Notes under the pieces: generated by a model
What the model was told of the DNA's origin: nothing
The model's input: the letters and a program-made list of their open reading frames with translations, nothing else
Databases searched by the model: none
Assembly (NCBI GenBank): GCA_040757335.1
Contig: JBFLXB010000024.1
Location: 1 to 54,541, forward strand
Source: Nitrospirota bacterium
GTDB lineage: Bacteria > Nitrospirota > Nitrospiria > 2-01-FULL-66-17
Reading direction: 5' to 3'
Length of the DNA stretch: 54,541 nt
Shown here: positions 44,254 through 52,321 of the stretch, piece by piece
Position numbering within the stretch: the stretch's first letter is position 1
Layout: each line of letters opens with the position of its first letter
Made by a program: the position numbers and the translations under genes

Positions 44254-45672
44254 TCAAAACGTCCTCACCAGGTCGACAAACCACCGAGTGACCCCATTGT
44301 CCTTCCGGGGAAAGCCTTCGAAATCCAAATACACGGCTTGGAGGATGAGATCGGGCTGGAAGCGATAATTCGCCCCCACCTCGTAGCCTTTATAGGCGGT
44401 TCCCCCGCCGAGGTCCGAGTCGGTAAACGTGGACAGGGTGGCGTCGGCATCGACGTCGCGATAGGTGTACCAGAGGTTGAACGCGCCTACGCTCCCCTGC
44501 CCTCCGCCGCGCAGGCCGGCGGTGATGCCGTACCCCTCGTCATCTTGGCCGACGCTCAGGTTCTGCACATAATCCCCCAACACAAACACTTCGGGCGCTA
44601 GACCGGTAAACGGAAGGCCGATGTGAACCTGGGCCGTCAAATTCACCGGCGTGAACCGGTCGTCGGGGAACCCATCCGCCCCCGGGCCGAAGTTCACGCG
44701 ATTATTGGTCCGCTGCAGGCCTTCACGAACGAGCAGCGCGCTCGTCCCCGGCGCCACAAAACCGCCCGACCCGGGCGTAAAATTCGGCGCACGCAGTCCG
44801 GCGTTCAAATCGTTGTAGTCATAGATAGCGGCGGCCAGCGTGGCCCCAATGGCCTCGGCGTTGACCCGGAGGCGCAGCTGATCGGCCAAGAGGGTGGTAT
44901 CTCCGGTCAAACCCGCGAATCGATCGTCGGTGACCTCGTTGACGATGAAGTATCCCGCCGTATTCTCGATCTGTAGCAAGGAAGACCCGCCAGGGATGGT
45001 GATCTGAAAGATGGCGCCCTCCGGATTGACGTCGTCGTCCCAAACGAGTTCGGAGCGCCAGGAGCCACGGTCACCGCGCCAGAACGGCAGGGGCATCTTC
45101 CCGAGCGTCACGGAGAGCGGGTCAAAAGCCGGGAGAGGTCTGACCACGATATAGGCCTGGTCGAGATTGAACGACTTGGAGCGGAAGGCGTCGCCCAGGC
45201 GGATGAAGGGAGAGGTGGGGTTGGGATTTTCTCCGGTGCTGATCCGGACGCCCGCGGCGACCCGCTGGTGCGGGCTGTATTCCACCGAAAGGCGGACGCG
45301 GGTGCGAAGCCCCTCGATCTCGCCATCCTCCAGCAACAGGTCGGTCTGGTCCTCCAACTCGGTACTGTCGTAGCGCACGGTGACGCTTGCGCCGACTTTG
45401 ACCGGCGATTTCTGGGGCTCCTGGGCGGGCGGAGGCGCCGCCTGCTCGTCCTTTTGGATCTCTTGGACGGCCTGCCGGAGTCGTCCCTGTTCCTCCCGCA
45501 CCTTGGCCAGCTCTTCTTCAAGCTGCCGGATGCGCTCGGTATCGGCGGTCGTTTCTTCAGTCGCCTCAACGGCTTCTGTACCTTCAGGGGGCTCCTGGCT
45601 CCATCCCGGGGCGGTTTGTAGAGACACGCTGAACACCACAGCCACCGCAGTTGCGACACAAGATCTGGTCAT
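44254..45672 (-). CDS. outer-membrane porin with periplasmic coiled coil
   Basis: A 472-residue exported protein. The signal peptide ends near APGWSQ (residue 26). Residues about 40-75 form a coiled coil (TERIRQLEEELAKVREEQGR). The rest is a beta-barrel (SVTVRYDSTELEDQTDLLLE onward) ending in phenylalanine (FVDLVRTF), as required for barrel assembly. It resembles the putative porin family of Porin_5 type. ATG 45672 follows GAGGAGG by 4 bases and is preferred to the frame start at 45732. The transported compound is unknown. Confidence 0.8.
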   Translation of the reverse strand: MTRSCVATAVAVVFSVSLQTAPGWSQEPPEGTEAVEATEETTADTERIRQLEEELAKVREEQGRLRQAVQEIQKDEQAAPPPAQEPQKSPVKVGASVTVRYDSTELEDQTDLLLEDGEIEGLRTRVRLSVEYSPHQRVAAGVRISTGENPNPTSPFIRLGDAFRSKSFNLDQAYIVVRPLPAFDPLSVTLGKMPLPFWRGDRGSWRSELVWDDDVNPEGAIFQITIPGGSSLLQIENTAGYFIVNEVTDDRFAGLTGDTTLLADQLRLRVNAEAIGATLAAAIYDYNDLNAGLRAPNFTPGSGGFVAPGTSALLVREGLQRTNNRVNFGPGADGFPDDRFTPVNLTAQVHIGLPFTGLAPEVFVLGDYVQNLSVGQDDEGYGITAGLRGGGQGSVGAFNLWYTYRDVDADATLSTFTDSDLGGGTAYKGYEVGANYRFQPDLILQAVYLDFEGFPRKDNGVTRWFVDLVRTF

Positions 45673-45769
45673 TAAGCCTCCTCTCCTGCGTGCACCCACA
45701 TCTTGGACTCCGTTCATTTGGCGCTCACCCACGCTTAGACAACCCCGCTCTTCATTCGATCCGCCGCGA

Positions 45770-48451
45770 TCAGCTCAGGTCCGTCGTCGCCTCCACCGTC
45801 ACCGGACGTTTGACCTCCGATATCCGCCCCGCCATCCTCGCTTTAAGGGCGCTCCCCAGATCGCGGTACCCCTCGGCCAGGGTCAGGAATTGATCGCGGG
45901 GGAGCACCACCACGTCCACCGGCGTCAGACACTTGACGGTTGCGGTCCGCGGAGTGTCGGCGAGCAAGGCGATTTCTCCAAAACAGTCCCCGGACTGCAG
46001 TTTCGCGATGTGTTCGGGTCGTCCGTTGGTCTGCCGAAGCACCTCCACCTCGCCCGCGACCAACAGGTAGGCGCAGTCCCCGCGTTCGCCTTCCCGCACG
46101 ATCTCGTCGCCGACCTCGTAGTGAGCCCGGCTGAGTTTTTGGGTCCGCTGCGGGGCCAGCACCACGATGTCATTGCGAAACGGAATGTCGAGGATCCAGT
46201 CGAGTAGGACCCGGACGTTTCGTTCCAGACCCGGGAGGGTGAGCAGACACAGTAAGCGCGACAGGAACCAAGCCGGGAGCCCGGCTAGACGAAGCCCGAG
46301 GAAACGCCCGACCGTGGCGTAGCGGCCCAAGGCGGCCGCATACAGCAAGGGCCTCCGCTCGGACCACCGAAAGAGTGGGTACCCCCGGAGCGTCGCCAGG
46401 GCATTGTAGGCGGCCAGGCGCCCCATCCTGATTTCTCGTCGCGCCAAGAAGGGAGCCGGCTGTGGTGTCCGTGCGCACTCGCCGATCACCGTCACATCCC
46501 TGAGGTCCCGACCGCGCAAAAATTCGTCGACCGGCACCCGGCCATCGGGACTCGCGCCGGGGAGCGCGACCACGACTCGGGGTCTGGTCGTCAACGCGCC
46601 CACCACTAAGCGGCAAGGAATCCGTCGGCCCGACGCCACCACCACCTCCTCGGGCGTTACCGCCGTCACCTTCGTCCCCGTGAAGACCTCGACCCCGATT
46701 TTCTCCAGCCGCCGCTGGGCGGCCGCCCCGATCGCGGCATCGAATTGCGGGATGAGCCGCTCGCTCGCTTCGAAGAGCAGGACCCGCGGTTCACGGCGAT
46801 CGATTCGTGGATACGAGACCAGCGCGCAGTTGATCAGCTCGCGAATCTCGGCGGCGGTCGCGGAACCGCGGAGCCCACCGCCCACCACGCCGAAAACCAG
46901 CAAGGCTCGGCGCTTGGCCGGATCCTCGATGGTCTCGGCCTGTTCCAATCGTTCCAACACCTGCTGGCGAAGAAAGAGCCCATCCCCAATCGTCATCATG
47001 GGCAGCGCGTGTTCGAGGAGGCCAGGTATCCCGGCAAAATTCGCCTCGGCGTCGAGGGCGACGATCAATTGATCATAGTTCAGCGCGACGGGCTCCCCCG
47101 ACACCAGCGTGACCCGCACCGCTTTGCCCGAGTGATCGATCGCGACGACTTCCCCTTGGAGAAACCGCGAACGCGGACAGAGCCGACGGATCGGATTGAC
47201 GATATTCCCCGCTTGGACAGCCCCCCCCACCACCTCCGGGAGGAGCGGCTGAAAGAGAAAATAGCTTTCGCGATGGACCAGGGTAAGTGTGACGTTGGTG
47301 AACTCCCCGAGGAGACGCTCCAATCGCATCGCGCAATGGACCCCGGCGAACCCGCCCCCCAAGATGACGACCCGCGCGGGTTTGTCGGTGGCGACCGGCC
47401 GGCGCCATCGGCCGGCGCCATTGGTGATGAACGACACCAGGAGGCCGTAAAAGATGATGTGCGCAAAGACGCTCTCACCCAGGATGGCGCTGAAAAAGAC
47501 AAAGGCGCAGAACAGGACGACGGAAAGCGGGCGCATCAGCACGCCGGCCATGATGAGGAGGCCCGCCAGCGTCTCGACTAGGGCCATCCAAAGCACGAAC
47601 GTGCCCGGATCGAGCCCCAGGGTCGGCACGTGGTGCAGCTCAATGATGCCCATCATGAGATTGGGTTGGTGATACTTGTACTCCCACCCGAGGTAGGCGA
47701 GGTTGATGCCGGCCATCATGCGCAAAAGCCACTGGGCCCTTCCGCGGGGTTGGTCCGCGAGCCACGCCGCGATCTTTGTGGTTCCGGGAATCGACGGCAT
47801 CGGGATCGCATACGAACCCGCTCCCTGCAAGAGGAGGTACACCGCCGCCCCCCCCACCAACCCGATGTACGCGAGCATCTCCTGGCCGAAGTATCCAAGA
47901 CCCAAGAGACCCAGGACCAAGAGCGCCGCCGCCGCGGCGCGAACATACACCCCCAAGAGCATGCTGAACGCGATGGCCGCCTCGATCCAGGCGATCCATC
48001 CGAAATTAGGCCCCAAGAGCCGGAGTTCGAGGTCCGGCGCCGCCAAGGTGGGCGCCTCCAACAAACCCGTGCCGTGCCGGGGACCCAGCCCGAACGCCCC
48101 CATCCCCAACATCACGAAGAGTGCGATCCGCAGGGCCAGCGACGTATACCCGCCGTACGAGGCCAGCCGAACCTGAAGGTCAGGGAACAGCTCCCGCGCA
48201 CCGGTGTAGTTGAGCAGAATCCACCCCACCAGGAAGAGGGCGGTGAAGGTGAACATGGCGATGTTGGTGGCGCTGAGCTGGGTAAAGATTTCGGGCGGCG
48301 GCTTGGCGTTCCACTCGGCCATCTCTTGCGGAGTCAAGACCCAGCTTTCGTGGGCCGTCGCCGCGACCGGAATGGCCAGCAAGAAACATACGAGCACGAC
48401 CCCCAACAACGATGACACGGTTTGGTATTGGGAACGGAGTGGTGAGGTCAT
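45770..48451 (-). CDS. DoxX-like membrane domain fused to type II NADH dehydrogenase and cNMP domain
   Basis: An 893-residue, three-part membrane protein. Residues 1-35 are a signal or first membrane helix. About 55-365 hold eight or so membrane helices of DoxX-like character (GYTSLALRIALFVMLGMGAF, ALVETLAGLLIMAGVLMRPL). About 375-760 form a type II NADH dehydrogenase: FAD motif VVILGGGFAGVHCAMRLERL, ESYFLFQPLLPEVVGG, second Rossmann segment GVVGGGLRGSATAAEI and TVIGECA. About 770-880 are a cNMP-binding domain with an intact cassette (FGEIALLADTPRTATV). ATG 48451 overlaps the stop of the upstream dehydrogenase by 4 bases. NADH oxidation coupled to quinone reduction and gated by cyclic nucleotide is inferred; the DoxX part could be a quinone-binding partner. 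Confidence 0.82.
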   Translation of the reverse strand: MTSPLRSQYQTVSSLLGVVLVCFLLAIPVAATAHESWVLTPQEMAEWNAKPPPEIFTQLSATNIAMFTFTALFLVGWILLNYTGARELFPDLQVRLASYGGYTSLALRIALFVMLGMGAFGLGPRHGTGLLEAPTLAAPDLELRLLGPNFGWIAWIEAAIAFSMLLGVYVRAAAAALLVLGLLGLGYFGQEMLAYIGLVGGAAVYLLLQGAGSYAIPMPSIPGTTKIAAWLADQPRGRAQWLLRMMAGINLAYLGWEYKYHQPNLMMGIIELHHVPTLGLDPGTFVLWMALVETLAGLLIMAGVLMRPLSVVLFCAFVFFSAILGESVFAHIIFYGLLVSFITNGAGRWRRPVATDKPARVVILGGGFAGVHCAMRLERLLGEFTNVTLTLVHRESYFLFQPLLPEVVGGAVQAGNIVNPIRRLCPRSRFLQGEVVAIDHSGKAVRVTLVSGEPVALNYDQLIVALDAEANFAGIPGLLEHALPMMTIGDGLFLRQQVLERLEQAETIEDPAKRRALLVFGVVGGGLRGSATAAEIRELINCALVSYPRIDRREPRVLLFEASERLIPQFDAAIGAAAQRRLEKIGVEVFTGTKVTAVTPEEVVVASGRRIPCRLVVGALTTRPRVVVALPGASPDGRVPVDEFLRGRDLRDVTVIGECARTPQPAPFLARREIRMGRLAAYNALATLRGYPLFRWSERRPLLYAAALGRYATVGRFLGLRLAGLPAWFLSRLLCLLTLPGLERNVRVLLDWILDIPFRNDIVVLAPQRTQKLSRAHYEVGDEIVREGERGDCAYLLVAGEVEVLRQTNGRPEHIAKLQSGDCFGEIALLADTPRTATVKCLTPVDVVVLPRDQFLTLAEGYRDLGSALKARMAGRISEVKRPVTVEATTDLS

Positions 48452-50103
48452 TGGTGTCCTCTCTCTGGTGGGGAACCCGCGCGTGAGAGCTCCCTCCGCT
48501 GCTGGGCGAGCCGCTCGAAACGCTGGGACAGTTCCGGAAAATACGAGAGCAACGCGGCGAAGTCTCCCCGCCGGACGCTGACGAGGCTCCCATTGGTGCG
48601 GCCGCGCACCGTCGCCGATCGCGACTGCTGCCACAGCAGGGCCATTTCGCCGAAATATTCGCCGGGCCCTAGGGTCGCCAATCGGGCCTCCTGTCCCTGG
48701 TCGTCTTCTTTGAACACGTCCACCTCGCCGTCGGTGATGAGATACATCCGATCCCCAAGCTCGCCCTGCCGGACGATCGTCTCGCCCGCCTCGAACCGCT
48801 CGGTGGCGAAACTTTGGGAGGGTTGGACCTTGAGCTGAACGATATCCGGCGGCATGAGGAGGTCGAGCGCCCAGTCCAGCCCCACGCGCAGTTTTCGTTC
48901 GAGGCCGGGGAGCTTCATGAGGTAGACCGCCCTCCAGATCAGCCATGCGAAAAATCCGGAGAACTTGATCCCGAACACCTCCGCCACCGCGGAGTAATGA
49001 CCCAGCGAACCCAGCTTGCCCAAGCCCGAAAAGACAAACGGGACCTTGTCACCGCCGTGAATGGCGGCGTAAATATTCCGGGCCGCGCACTCCGCCTCTC
49101 GCACCGCAAATTGAGCCGTCGCCGGGGAACGGCCGCCCTTGACGCGATCGGGAATCCAGGCACAGTCCCCCAACGCCCAGACCCCGGGTTGGCCTCTAAC
49201 CTCGAGGAATTCGTCCACCATCACCCGGCCCCGCTTGTCCTTTTCGATCGGCAATCCCATGATCAACGGATGGACCCCGGGGGGCACCGTCGACACCAGG
49301 GTACGGGCCGGGATCTTGCTCCCGTCGGTGAGAAACACTCCTTCAGCGGTAGCCCCCTTGGCTCGGCGGTTCAGCTGAAGCTCGACCCCGCGACGCCGCA
49401 AGAGCCGCTCGGCGTAGGCGGCCAATCCCTCGCTCATTTCTTCGAGGATCCGGGCCCCCTTGTCGATCAACACCACCCGAATGTCCTGGGGCCTCAGGTG
49501 TGTGTAGCTGCGGCCAGCCTCCCGGAGAAAATCGTTCATGGCGGCCGCCACCTCCACCCCAGAAAACCCCCCTCCCACCACGATGTAGGTCAACAGCTGC
49601 TGCCGCAGGCAAGGGTCTTCCTCGATCGCGGCCTCCTCCAGGGTGTGGAGCAGATGATTACGAAGGGCCAGGGCATCGCCGAGGTTCTTGAAGGGAAAGG
49701 CATACTCCTGAAAACCAGGCGATCCGGAAAAGTCGGTGGTGGTCCCGGGCGCCAGAACGAGGTAGTCGTAGCGGATGGATGTCGGCTTGGGGCGAACCCC
49801 GGGGCTGGTGACGATGATTTTTTCATCGAGGTTGATGCTTTGGACCTCACGGGTATAGAGGGTCACCCGCGGGCACAGCTTCCTGATCGGGATCACCACG
49901 TGGGTGAGACCCACGCTGCCGGAAATCACCTCCGGGAGCATGGGTTGAAACACAAAATAGTTCTCCCGATTGATCAGGGCGATCTCCACCCGTTCCCCTC
50001 GGCGGTGCCGGCGCCACAACCGGTCGAGCGCCATGGCGGTATAGACGCCCGAGAATCCTCCTCCGATGATGACGATGCGTCGAGCGGCGGCCTGAGTCGA
50101 CAC
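48448..50103 (-). CDS. type II NADH dehydrogenase with C-terminal cNMP domain
   Basis: A 551-residue peripheral membrane flavoprotein. FAD motif RIVIIGGGFSGVYTAMALDR, then NRENYFVFQPMLPEVISGSV, the NADH motif YIVVGGGFSGVEVAAAM, GVWALGDCAWIPD and the membrane-binding amphipathic region VYLMKLPGLERKLRVGLDW match NDH-2. Residues about 415-540 are an added cNMP domain with Glu and Arg of the cassette present (YFGEMALLWQQSRSATV). The usual enzyme is about 400-450 residues. The start is GTG 50103 with AGAAGG upstream. A perfect 16-bp palindrome and the conserved 120-nt element lie in the leader. It may be the first gene of the transcript. Confidence 0.88.
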   Translation of the reverse strand: MSTQAAARRIVIIGGGFSGVYTAMALDRLWRRHRRGERVEIALINRENYFVFQPMLPEVISGSVGLTHVVIPIRKLCPRVTLYTREVQSINLDEKIIVTSPGVRPKPTSIRYDYLVLAPGTTTDFSGSPGFQEYAFPFKNLGDALALRNHLLHTLEEAAIEEDPCLRQQLLTYIVVGGGFSGVEVAAAMNDFLREAGRSYTHLRPQDIRVVLIDKGARILEEMSEGLAAYAERLLRRRGVELQLNRRAKGATAEGVFLTDGSKIPARTLVSTVPPGVHPLIMGLPIEKDKRGRVMVDEFLEVRGQPGVWALGDCAWIPDRVKGGRSPATAQFAVREAECAARNIYAAIHGGDKVPFVFSGLGKLGSLGHYSAVAEVFGIKFSGFFAWLIWRAVYLMKLPGLERKLRVGLDWALDLLMPPDIVQLKVQPSQSFATERFEAGETIVRQGELGDRMYLITDGEVDVFKEDDQGQEARLATLGPGEYFGEMALLWQQSRSATVRGRTNGSLVSVRRGDFAALLSYFPELSQRFERLAQQRRELSRAGSPPERGHQ

Positions 50104-50129
50104 CCAATAACCTTCTTTCTCTCGGAAGA

Positions 50130-50145
50130 GGCCTCTTAAGAGGCC
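50130..50145. promoter_or_regulatory. perfect 16-bp palindrome in the dehydrogenase leader
   Basis: GGCCTCTTAAGAGGCC, 27 bases before the GTG of the 48448-50103 gene, overlapping a second palindrome (AGAGGCCTCT at 50127-50136). It could be an operator or a leader hairpin near the ribosome binding site. Confidence 0.45.
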
Positions 50146-50288
50146 GTCACCGGACGAGAATGTATCTCAGATGAACTCGAGATACTGCGCCGGTGGTCAC
50201 GCGCAGGCCGTGAGGAAGATCACTCTTGCGGCGGCGGTCATGCTCTGGTTGAGCGCGATACGTTGTCTTTCGATTGCCGTGTGCCGAT
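50146..50288. other. leader between conserved element and dehydrogenase gene
   Basis: No credible gene. An open + strand frame here (50171-50551) has no family resemblance, and the DNA is shared upstream with the regulatory element. Confidence 0.5.
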
Positions 50289-50410
50289 GGAGCCATCGAT
50301 TTGAGTTAGCCGATCGTGAACGTCGAAGATTCGTGGGAAACATGCGTGTCATCCCAGACAAGGTGACACAAAGAGGTTATTCCTTACTACGACCGAAACA
50401 CTTTGTCAAG
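50289..50410 (-). promoter_or_regulatory. conserved ~120-nt intergenic element, copy 2
   Basis: Read on the - strand this carries the same five blocks in the same order as 15655-15773, with small length changes between them. It begins with TTGACA (50409-50404) and ends 186 bases before the GTG of the NDH-2/cNMP gene. As RNA its 5' end can form AAGUGCUU-GACA-AAGUGUUU using G-U pairs, where copy 1 has G-C pairs around the same GACA loop. GUGUCA-N12-UGACAC forms a second stem. Promoter-leader, small RNA or repeat remain open. Confidence 0.75.
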
Positions 50411-50445
50411 CACTTGCTAACAACAGCACTTGCTAGCAACAGCAC
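50409..50445. repeat. 16-bp tandem repeat
   Basis: Two full units (AGCACTTGCTAACAAC at 50409 and AGCACTTGCTAGCAAC at 50425) and a partial third, directly upstream of the -35-like end of the conserved element on the - strand. The position suits repeated binding sites for an activator, or slippage. Confidence 0.7.
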
Positions 50446-50567
50446 GCGCTTGAACGTGAGTTTTGAACTTGAGGACGAATGGGCAACTGCGCGAGTGGAA
50501 CACTTCGGCCGAAACTCCGAGGCGATCGTGGGACCGAAGTCAGCGCGATGACGGCCGCGGCAAAACG

Positions 50568-50603
50568 GATGTGGCGCCTCCTGGTTCCAGGAGGCGCCAC
50601 ATC
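50568..50603 (-). terminator. strong intrinsic terminator
   Basis: A perfect 17-bp inverted repeat (GATGTGGCGCCTCCTGG with its complement, 50568-50584 and 50587-50603). On the - strand it is followed by CCGTTTTG. It lies 19 bases after the stop of the 50622 gene and isolates it from the dehydrogenase leader. Confidence 0.85.
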
Positions 50604-50621
50604 GCCAAACGATATCGCGCC

Positions 50622-50993
50622 TTATTTGCTCATCCCGTCCTGTTTCATCATCCCGTCGCCCTTCATTTCATCCTTCTTCATACCATCCTTCATCATTTCA
50701 TCCTTTTTCATGCCATCCTTCATCATGCCGTCGCCCTTCATGACTTTGATCCAGTTCGCGTGGCTGCTTGGCGTTACATTGGCTGTAACGTGTGCACCGA
50801 CCTTGACCTCACCCTCTTTCTTGGTGCCCTTCGGATCAACGTGGATCGTCTTCATCGACCCATCGCCCATTTTGACAGTGACCATCTCGCCTTCCATCTT
50901 CGTGACTTCGCCCGTGATGTCGTCCATACCCGCCGCAGCCACGCCGCCCCAGATCAACAACACCATCCCCGCCACTATCATCGACTGCTTCAT
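50622..50993 (-). CDS. exported Met-rich MxKDx-repeat protein
   Basis: A 123-residue exported protein. The signal peptide (MKQSMIVAGMVLLIWGGVAA) is followed by a small beta-barrel-like region (about 25-85; ITGEVTKMEGEMVTVKMGDG and VGAHVTANVTPSSHANWIKV). The tail of about 35 residues is built of MMKDG/MKKDE units, as in proteins described as pentapeptide MxKDx repeat. ATG 50993 follows GGAGG by about 10 bases; the open frame extends 34 residues upstream without a signal. Methionine and acidic residues suggest metal (copper or silver) binding in the periplasm, which is inference. It is a single-gene unit with its own terminator. Confidence 0.8.
   Translation of the reverse strand: MKQSMIVAGMVLLIWGGVAAAGMDDITGEVTKMEGEMVTVKMGDGSMKTIHVDPKGTKKEGEVKVGAHVTANVTPSSHANWIKVMKGDGMMKDGMKKDEMMKDGMKKDEMKGDGMMKQDGMSK
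50640..50750 (-). repeat. short tandem repeats encoding the MxKDx tail
   Basis: Degenerate 15-base units, paired into 30-base units, that encode M-x-K-D-x. The two copies around 50665-50725 are nearly identical, a sign of expansion by slippage. Confidence 0.7.
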
Positions 50994-51366
50994 CGCTTGT
51001 TCACCTCCTTTTTCGCCGCCGACCGCAGCGTGGGTCCAGCATATCCAAGTCGATGAGCAAAAGCAAACGGGTGTACTGGCCACGAGCGAACTCAAGGGCT
51101 ACTGGAAAACTGCCGAAACCCAGCCCGCTACGCCGCTCCACGTACCAGCCCAGGGAGGTCAGCTGAGATGCTTGGGCCGTTCCTTTTGAGAGAGGCCGCC
51201 CGGACCAATTCCTGTCGGTATTTGTTACCACCCTGCTACCAACTTCCGTTGATCCACCATGGTTTACGCTGAATGGGTTGGCGAAATTGCTCGCCTGCGC
51301 CCACCCTTCTCTTTCCACCACTTTTCAATCTTTAAACAACGTCCCTATCACCGCCTAAAAACGCGG
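50994..51366. other. intergenic region
   Basis: No gene seen. It contains the ribosome binding site and presumably the promoter of the MxKDx gene, and AT-richer DNA around 51220-51360. The 106-residue frame at 51001-51321 has no recognisable features. Confidence 0.5.
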
Positions 51367-51612
51367 TCAGAGCCGTTCGTCCCCCGACCGCTCAATCAGA
51401 AATAAAACACTCATTTCAGCCGACGTGACCTGAACTGGAATCACCTCCAACACGGTATCCTGAAACTCCGCTTGTTGGACGGCAAACCTTCCTACCCCAT
51501 GAGCCTTTGCCCGAAACGTGATCGAGACGAGCGTTCCGGCACCCGTGATCCCACCGATCAGCCCGAGGCGGGAGAGGCCGATCATGACTCGGCCCATTTC
51601 CTGGTGATCGAC
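51367..51612 (-). pseudogene. C-terminal fragment of a cohesin-like domain
   Basis: About 80 residues read HQEMGRVMIGLSRLGLIGG, GAGTLVSITFRAKAHGVGRF, and PVQVTSAEMSVLFLIE. This follows the second half of the cohesin-like domains at 5872-6242 and 6460-6800 (GxVxVGL, GxGxLxxLTFR, then two closing strands). No signal peptide or first half is found in frame; a stop lies about 50 bases upstream of the matching part. It is taken as a relic of a third cohesin gene rather than a working gene. Confidence 0.5.
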
Positions 51613-51952
51613 GTGAAAACACTTCCTCTCTTGATCACCGCCATCCTAGCGAGCGGGCTCCGCACCAAATCCTTCGGTCTCGGCCAGGACCATCAAGAAT
51701 CTGGCACGACAGCGTGGCCGCTCTATCGGCCACCGTCGACGTCCTCCTGGCTGCGCTGATGGGGTGGGGTCCAGGGGCCGGTGCCCCTGCCGCACGGACT
51801 TGGAGATCGTTTTTCGGGGTTAGAACGGGACCAACAATGCGTCGGCCGCTGCCTCAGGATTCCTGGGACAGCGGCCGGTATGGGAGCGGAACGACGAGGT
51901 GGTTCGGATCAGCCCAGCGGATGACGACGGCCGAGTCGCCGGCTGGAAACGT
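51613..51952. other. intergenic region with an in-frame extension of the toxin gene
   Basis: No complete gene. After the TAG of the DUF5615 gene the same frame stays open on the - strand to 51854 with a protein-like sequence (SAVVIRWADPNHLVVPLPYR). A weak CAGGGGC/GCCCCTG hairpin lies at 51772-51789. Confidence 0.4.
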
Positions 51953-52321
51953 CTACATTCGGATTCGGATGCGGTGCGGCTCGGCCAGCAGGAGCTTGCC
52001 CTTGTAGTGCGACATGTCAGGGTGGCTCGCCACATAGGCCATCACACGCGCCATGATCTTTGGGATCGTCTCCGGATGGTTGTGGACCTGGATCGCCAGG
52101 ATGCCGTGGTAGCGCTCGGGCGGGTAGGTCACGATGTCGGAAAAGTCGCCATTGAGCGAGACCAGGATCGCGTCCAGCCGCACGGCCGTGGCGATGACGA
52201 GGGGATCCGGAGAGTCTGCAGGGACATGATCTTTGAGCCGGTGCACGTCATGCCCCGCATCCCGCAATGTCTGCATGATGTAGTTGGAGACGCAGTGATC
52301 CGCCAGGAACCTCACACTCAT
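51953..52321 (-). CDS. DUF5615 PIN-like toxin
   Basis: A 122-residue protein of the PIN-like DUF5615 family. It opens with VRFLADHCVSNYIMQTLRD, which carries the first conserved aspartate, followed by DPLVIATAVRLDAILVSLNG with a further aspartate, then NGDFSDIVTY, and closes EPHRIRIRM, typical of the family end. It is expected to be an RNase-type toxin. ATG 52321 overlaps the antitoxin stop by 4 bases, and the longer frame from 52573 is rejected. The pairing with DUF433 is a well-known arrangement. Confidence 0.85.
   Translation of the reverse strand: MSVRFLADHCVSNYIMQTLRDAGHDVHRLKDHVPADSPDPLVIATAVRLDAILVSLNGDFSDIVTYPPERYHGILAIQVHNHPETIPKIMARVMAYVASHPDMSHYKGKLLLAEPHRIRIRM

Noticed and set aside
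48814-50139. 441-residue open frame on the + strand
   Set aside because: Antisense to the NDH-2 gene with its FAD and NADH motifs; shadow.
50171-50551. 126-residue open frame on the + strand
   Set aside because: Has a hydrophobic stretch but crosses the conserved element and the tandem repeats, has no family resemblance and no good ribosome binding site.
51001-51321. 106-residue open frame on the - strand upstream of the MxKDx gene
   Set aside because: No signal, domain or conserved feature; overlaps the ribosome binding region of the real gene.
51772-51789. CAGGGGC/GCCCCTG hairpin considered as a terminator
   Set aside because: Only seven base pairs, no adjacent T-run and no gene ending nearby on either strand.
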